Shown here piece by piece: positions 62,300 through 63,661 of a DNA stretch of 63,661 bases; the first letter of the stretch is position 1, and every line of letters starts with the position of its first letter. Location: positions 1 to 63,661 of the forward strand of contig BJUU01000016.1 of NCBI GenBank assembly GCA_007988785.1, written 5' to 3'. A program made the position numbers and the translations under genes. Below the pieces are notes generated by a model. It saw nothing but the letters and a program-made list of their open reading frames with translations. It was not told the DNA's origin and did no database searches. The DNA comes from Agrococcus baldri (lineage in GTDB: Bacteria > Actinomycetota > Actinomycetes > Actinomycetales > Microbacteriaceae).

Positions 62300-63219
62300 C
62301 AGCCGGCCAGGTAGAGGATGTCGCTGGTGGCGCGCTCGCCGCCGTTGGACGGCGTGTTGACGACCTCGCCGTCGACGACCATGGTGCTCGAGCCGCCGCC
62401 GTCGAGGTTGTAGGCGGTGACGGCGCCGATCGACGCGAGGTGCTCGGCGAGCTCGGTGAGCGTCATGCCGGCGCTCGCGTCGCTGCGGCCGTCGACGACG
62501 ACGAAGGCGATGCTGCCGTCGGCGAGCACGGCGATGGCGGTGCGCGGCTGGTCGCCCTGGATGGAGTGGTTGCCGAAGTTCGTGTCGACCTCGACGTCGT
62601 CGATGCCGTCGACGACCTCGCCCGCCTCGACGAGCGCGGGGCCGAACGAGAGCGTCTGCCATGCGCCGTCGGCGAGCAGCTGCTCGCCGCTCGTGGTGGT
62701 CTCGTCGACGACCGCGGCGGTGCCGTCGCGGTAGAGCACGAGCGCCTCGCGGGCGCCGGCATCGCGGTAGAGCACGCCGTTGCGGATGACGATGCCGTTG
62801 TCGCGGAAGCCGTAGTAGTCGCCGTTGATCGCGAGGCTCGCGCCGACCTGCTCGGCGATGACGCTCGGCAGCTCGGTGATGTTCTCGCCGTAGGCGTCGT
62901 CGGCGAAGGCGCTGCGCAGCTGCGTGATGTCGTCGAGCTCGAGCACCGCGGTGGTGACCAGCGCCGCGTCGCTGCCCGTGCCGACCGTCTCGGCGGTGAC
63001 GGTGAAGGCGGCCGCCTCGGTGGTGGTCGCGACGGCGCCCGCGCCCTCGACGGCCGAGGCGCTGACGAGCTCGACGTGCTCGACGACGAAGCGGTCGAGC
63101 GCCCAGGCGGCGCCGCCGATGGCGGTCATGCACGTGACGAGGCCCGCGGCGATCGCGATGCGGATGCGGGTCGACGGGCGGCGGCGGAGGCCGGGGCGCT
63201 GAGGCGGCGAGGAGGTCAT
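62299..63219 (-). CDS. Phosphodiester glycosidase (NAGPA/DUF2233) family exported protein
   Basis: A 306-residue protein with an N-terminal membrane anchor (IRIAIAAGLVTCMTAIGGAAW) and a NAGPA domain. LAINGDYYGFRDNGIVIRNG, GPALVEAG, FVVVDGRSDASAGMTLTEL and NLDGGGSSTMVVDG are the family motifs and appear complete. The human relative removes GlcNAc from a phosphodiester. Bacterial members are thought to act on phosphodiester-linked sugars of envelope polymers. It is the first gene of the cluster. The ATG at 63219 is preceded by a possible -10 (TATCTC). Confidence 0.9.
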   Translation of the reverse strand: MTSSPPQRPGLRRRPSTRIRIAIAAGLVTCMTAIGGAAWALDRFVVEHVELVSASAVEGAGAVATTTEAAAFTVTAETVGTGSDAALVTTAVLELDDITQLRSAFADDAYGENITELPSVIAEQVGASLAINGDYYGFRDNGIVIRNGVLYRDAGAREALVLYRDGTAAVVDETTTSGEQLLADGAWQTLSFGPALVEAGEVVDGIDDVEVDTNFGNHSIQGDQPRTAIAVLADGSIAFVVVDGRSDASAGMTLTELAEHLASIGAVTAYNLDGGGSSTMVVDGEVVNTPSNGGERATSDILYLAG

Positions 63220-63309
63220 GCCTCTAGAGATACGCAGGCACCCCTGACCGCAGCAGAAGCGTTCCTTGGTCGTTCATGAGTGCGCCGCGGCGCGCGCGGC
63301 GCTCGGCGG

Positions 63310-63639
63310 TCAGCGCCGCTTGGCGGACCTCGCCGGCTTGTGCGGCTGCGTCGCCGCGATCGTCTGGGCGACCTCGTGCAGCCAGTCGACGTCGTCGAGC
63401 GCGTCGTCGTCGACGATGCCGTAGGGCTTCGAGCCCGGGTAGGCCTCGCCGCGCGGCAGGTGCTCGGTGAGCTCGGTCGCCTCCGGCACGAGCTTCAGCA
63501 GCAGCGTGTCGTCGCAGACGAAGCCGAAGATCCGGTCGTCGCAGTAGATCGCCTGCTCGCCGAACATCGGCTGCAGCCGGATGGGCAGCGGCTCGAAGGC
63601 CTCGCGGATGCGCTGCAGGGTCTCTGGCCGGTTGGACAC
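63310..63639 (-). CDS. TfoX/Sxy N-terminal domain protein
   Basis: A 109-residue protein with the TfoX_N fold: PMFGEQAIYCDDRIFGFVCD followed by LLLKLVPEATEL. Full TfoX regulates competence in gammaproteobacteria, but stand-alone N-terminal domains in actinobacteria have no known role. The C-terminus is basic (KPARSAKRR). The start is GTG at 63639, six bases after TACGAT. The 90-base gap to the next gene shows nothing further. Confidence 0.85.
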   Translation of the reverse strand: MSNRPETLQRIREAFEPLPIRLQPMFGEQAIYCDDRIFGFVCDDTLLLKLVPEATELTEHLPRGEAYPGSKPYGIVDDDALDDVDWLHEVAQTIAATQPHKPARSAKRR

Positions 63640-63645
63640 GGCTCG

Positions 63646-63651
63646 ATCGTA
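63646..63651 (-). promoter_or_regulatory. Predicted -10 (TACGAT) of the TfoX-like gene
   Basis: On the minus strand TACGAT ends six bases before the GTG at 63639, again with no room for a Shine-Dalgarno sequence. Confidence 0.5.
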
Positions 63652-63661
63652 CGGCTGCGGC

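Overview
The window is very GC-rich (roughly 70-75 % by eye), gene-dense chromosomal DNA from an actinobacterium. Gene content and order (nusA-ylxR-infB-rbfA, proS, dxr/rip/ispG neighbours, MoxR-DUF58 clusters, lipoprotein LytR-CpsA-Psr proteins, frequent GTG starts) point to the family Microbacteriaceae. An Agrococcus-like genus is my impression only. I see no rRNA, tRNA, transposase, phage gene or CRISPR-Cas.

Layout. 0.1-7.3 kb (minus strand): CDF metal efflux, a full aldehyde dehydrogenase coupled to a truncated catalytically incomplete paralogue, deoC, ribF, two small membrane proteins and truB. 7.3-13.2 kb: panE-like reductase, uridine-kinase-like protein, DUF418 protein, mutY, an RNB ribonuclease and a small GIY-YIG nuclease bracketed by inverted repeat arrays. 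13.4-20 kb: rbfA, infB, ylxR, nusA, proS (minus); rimP is not in its usual place. 20-25 kb: a Bat-like module (MoxR, DUF58, DUF4381-like, two VWA proteins, an acidic-tailed protein). 25-32.4 kb: MFS permease, ispG, an RNase HI fusion, a site-2 protease, a lysozyme-like membrane protein, dxr and OsmC. 32.4-34.9 kb: aminotransferase coupled to alanine dehydrogenase. 34.8-51 kb: an eight-gene minus-strand cluster (DUF4192, PP2C phosphatase, Ser/Thr kinase, a 1908-residue Ig/cadherin/Fn3 exported protein, MoxR, DUF58, dead transglutaminase, EccC/FtsK-like ATPase). 51-58 kb: copper ATPase with a CsoR-type operator, gamma-glutamyltransferase-like protein, tandem LCP lipoproteins, aldo/keto reductase. 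58-63.2 kb: a five-gene cluster with a VTC polyphosphate-polymerase domain, DUF4956, a GT2-GtrA fusion, a phosphodiester-glycosidase-like protein and a beta-helix lipoprotein; then a TfoX-like gene.

Two genome-wide patterns stand out. First, two families of palindromic intergenic elements (here A and B) recur from 5.9 to 57.2 kb, nearly always within about 10 bases after a stop codon, with compensatory changes in their hairpin arms. One family brackets the GIY-YIG gene as inverted arrays, which suggests a REP-like element and a partner nuclease. Second, at least 17 promoter-proximal genes have a TANNNT-like -10 hexamer 6-7 bases before the start codon, the signature of leaderless transcription.

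The best candidates for undescribed biology are the GIY-YIG/palindrome association, the 16-kb phospho-signalling/MoxR/EccC-like cluster with its giant exported protein, and the VTC-DUF4956-glycan cluster. All calls come from reading the sequence; no database search was run.
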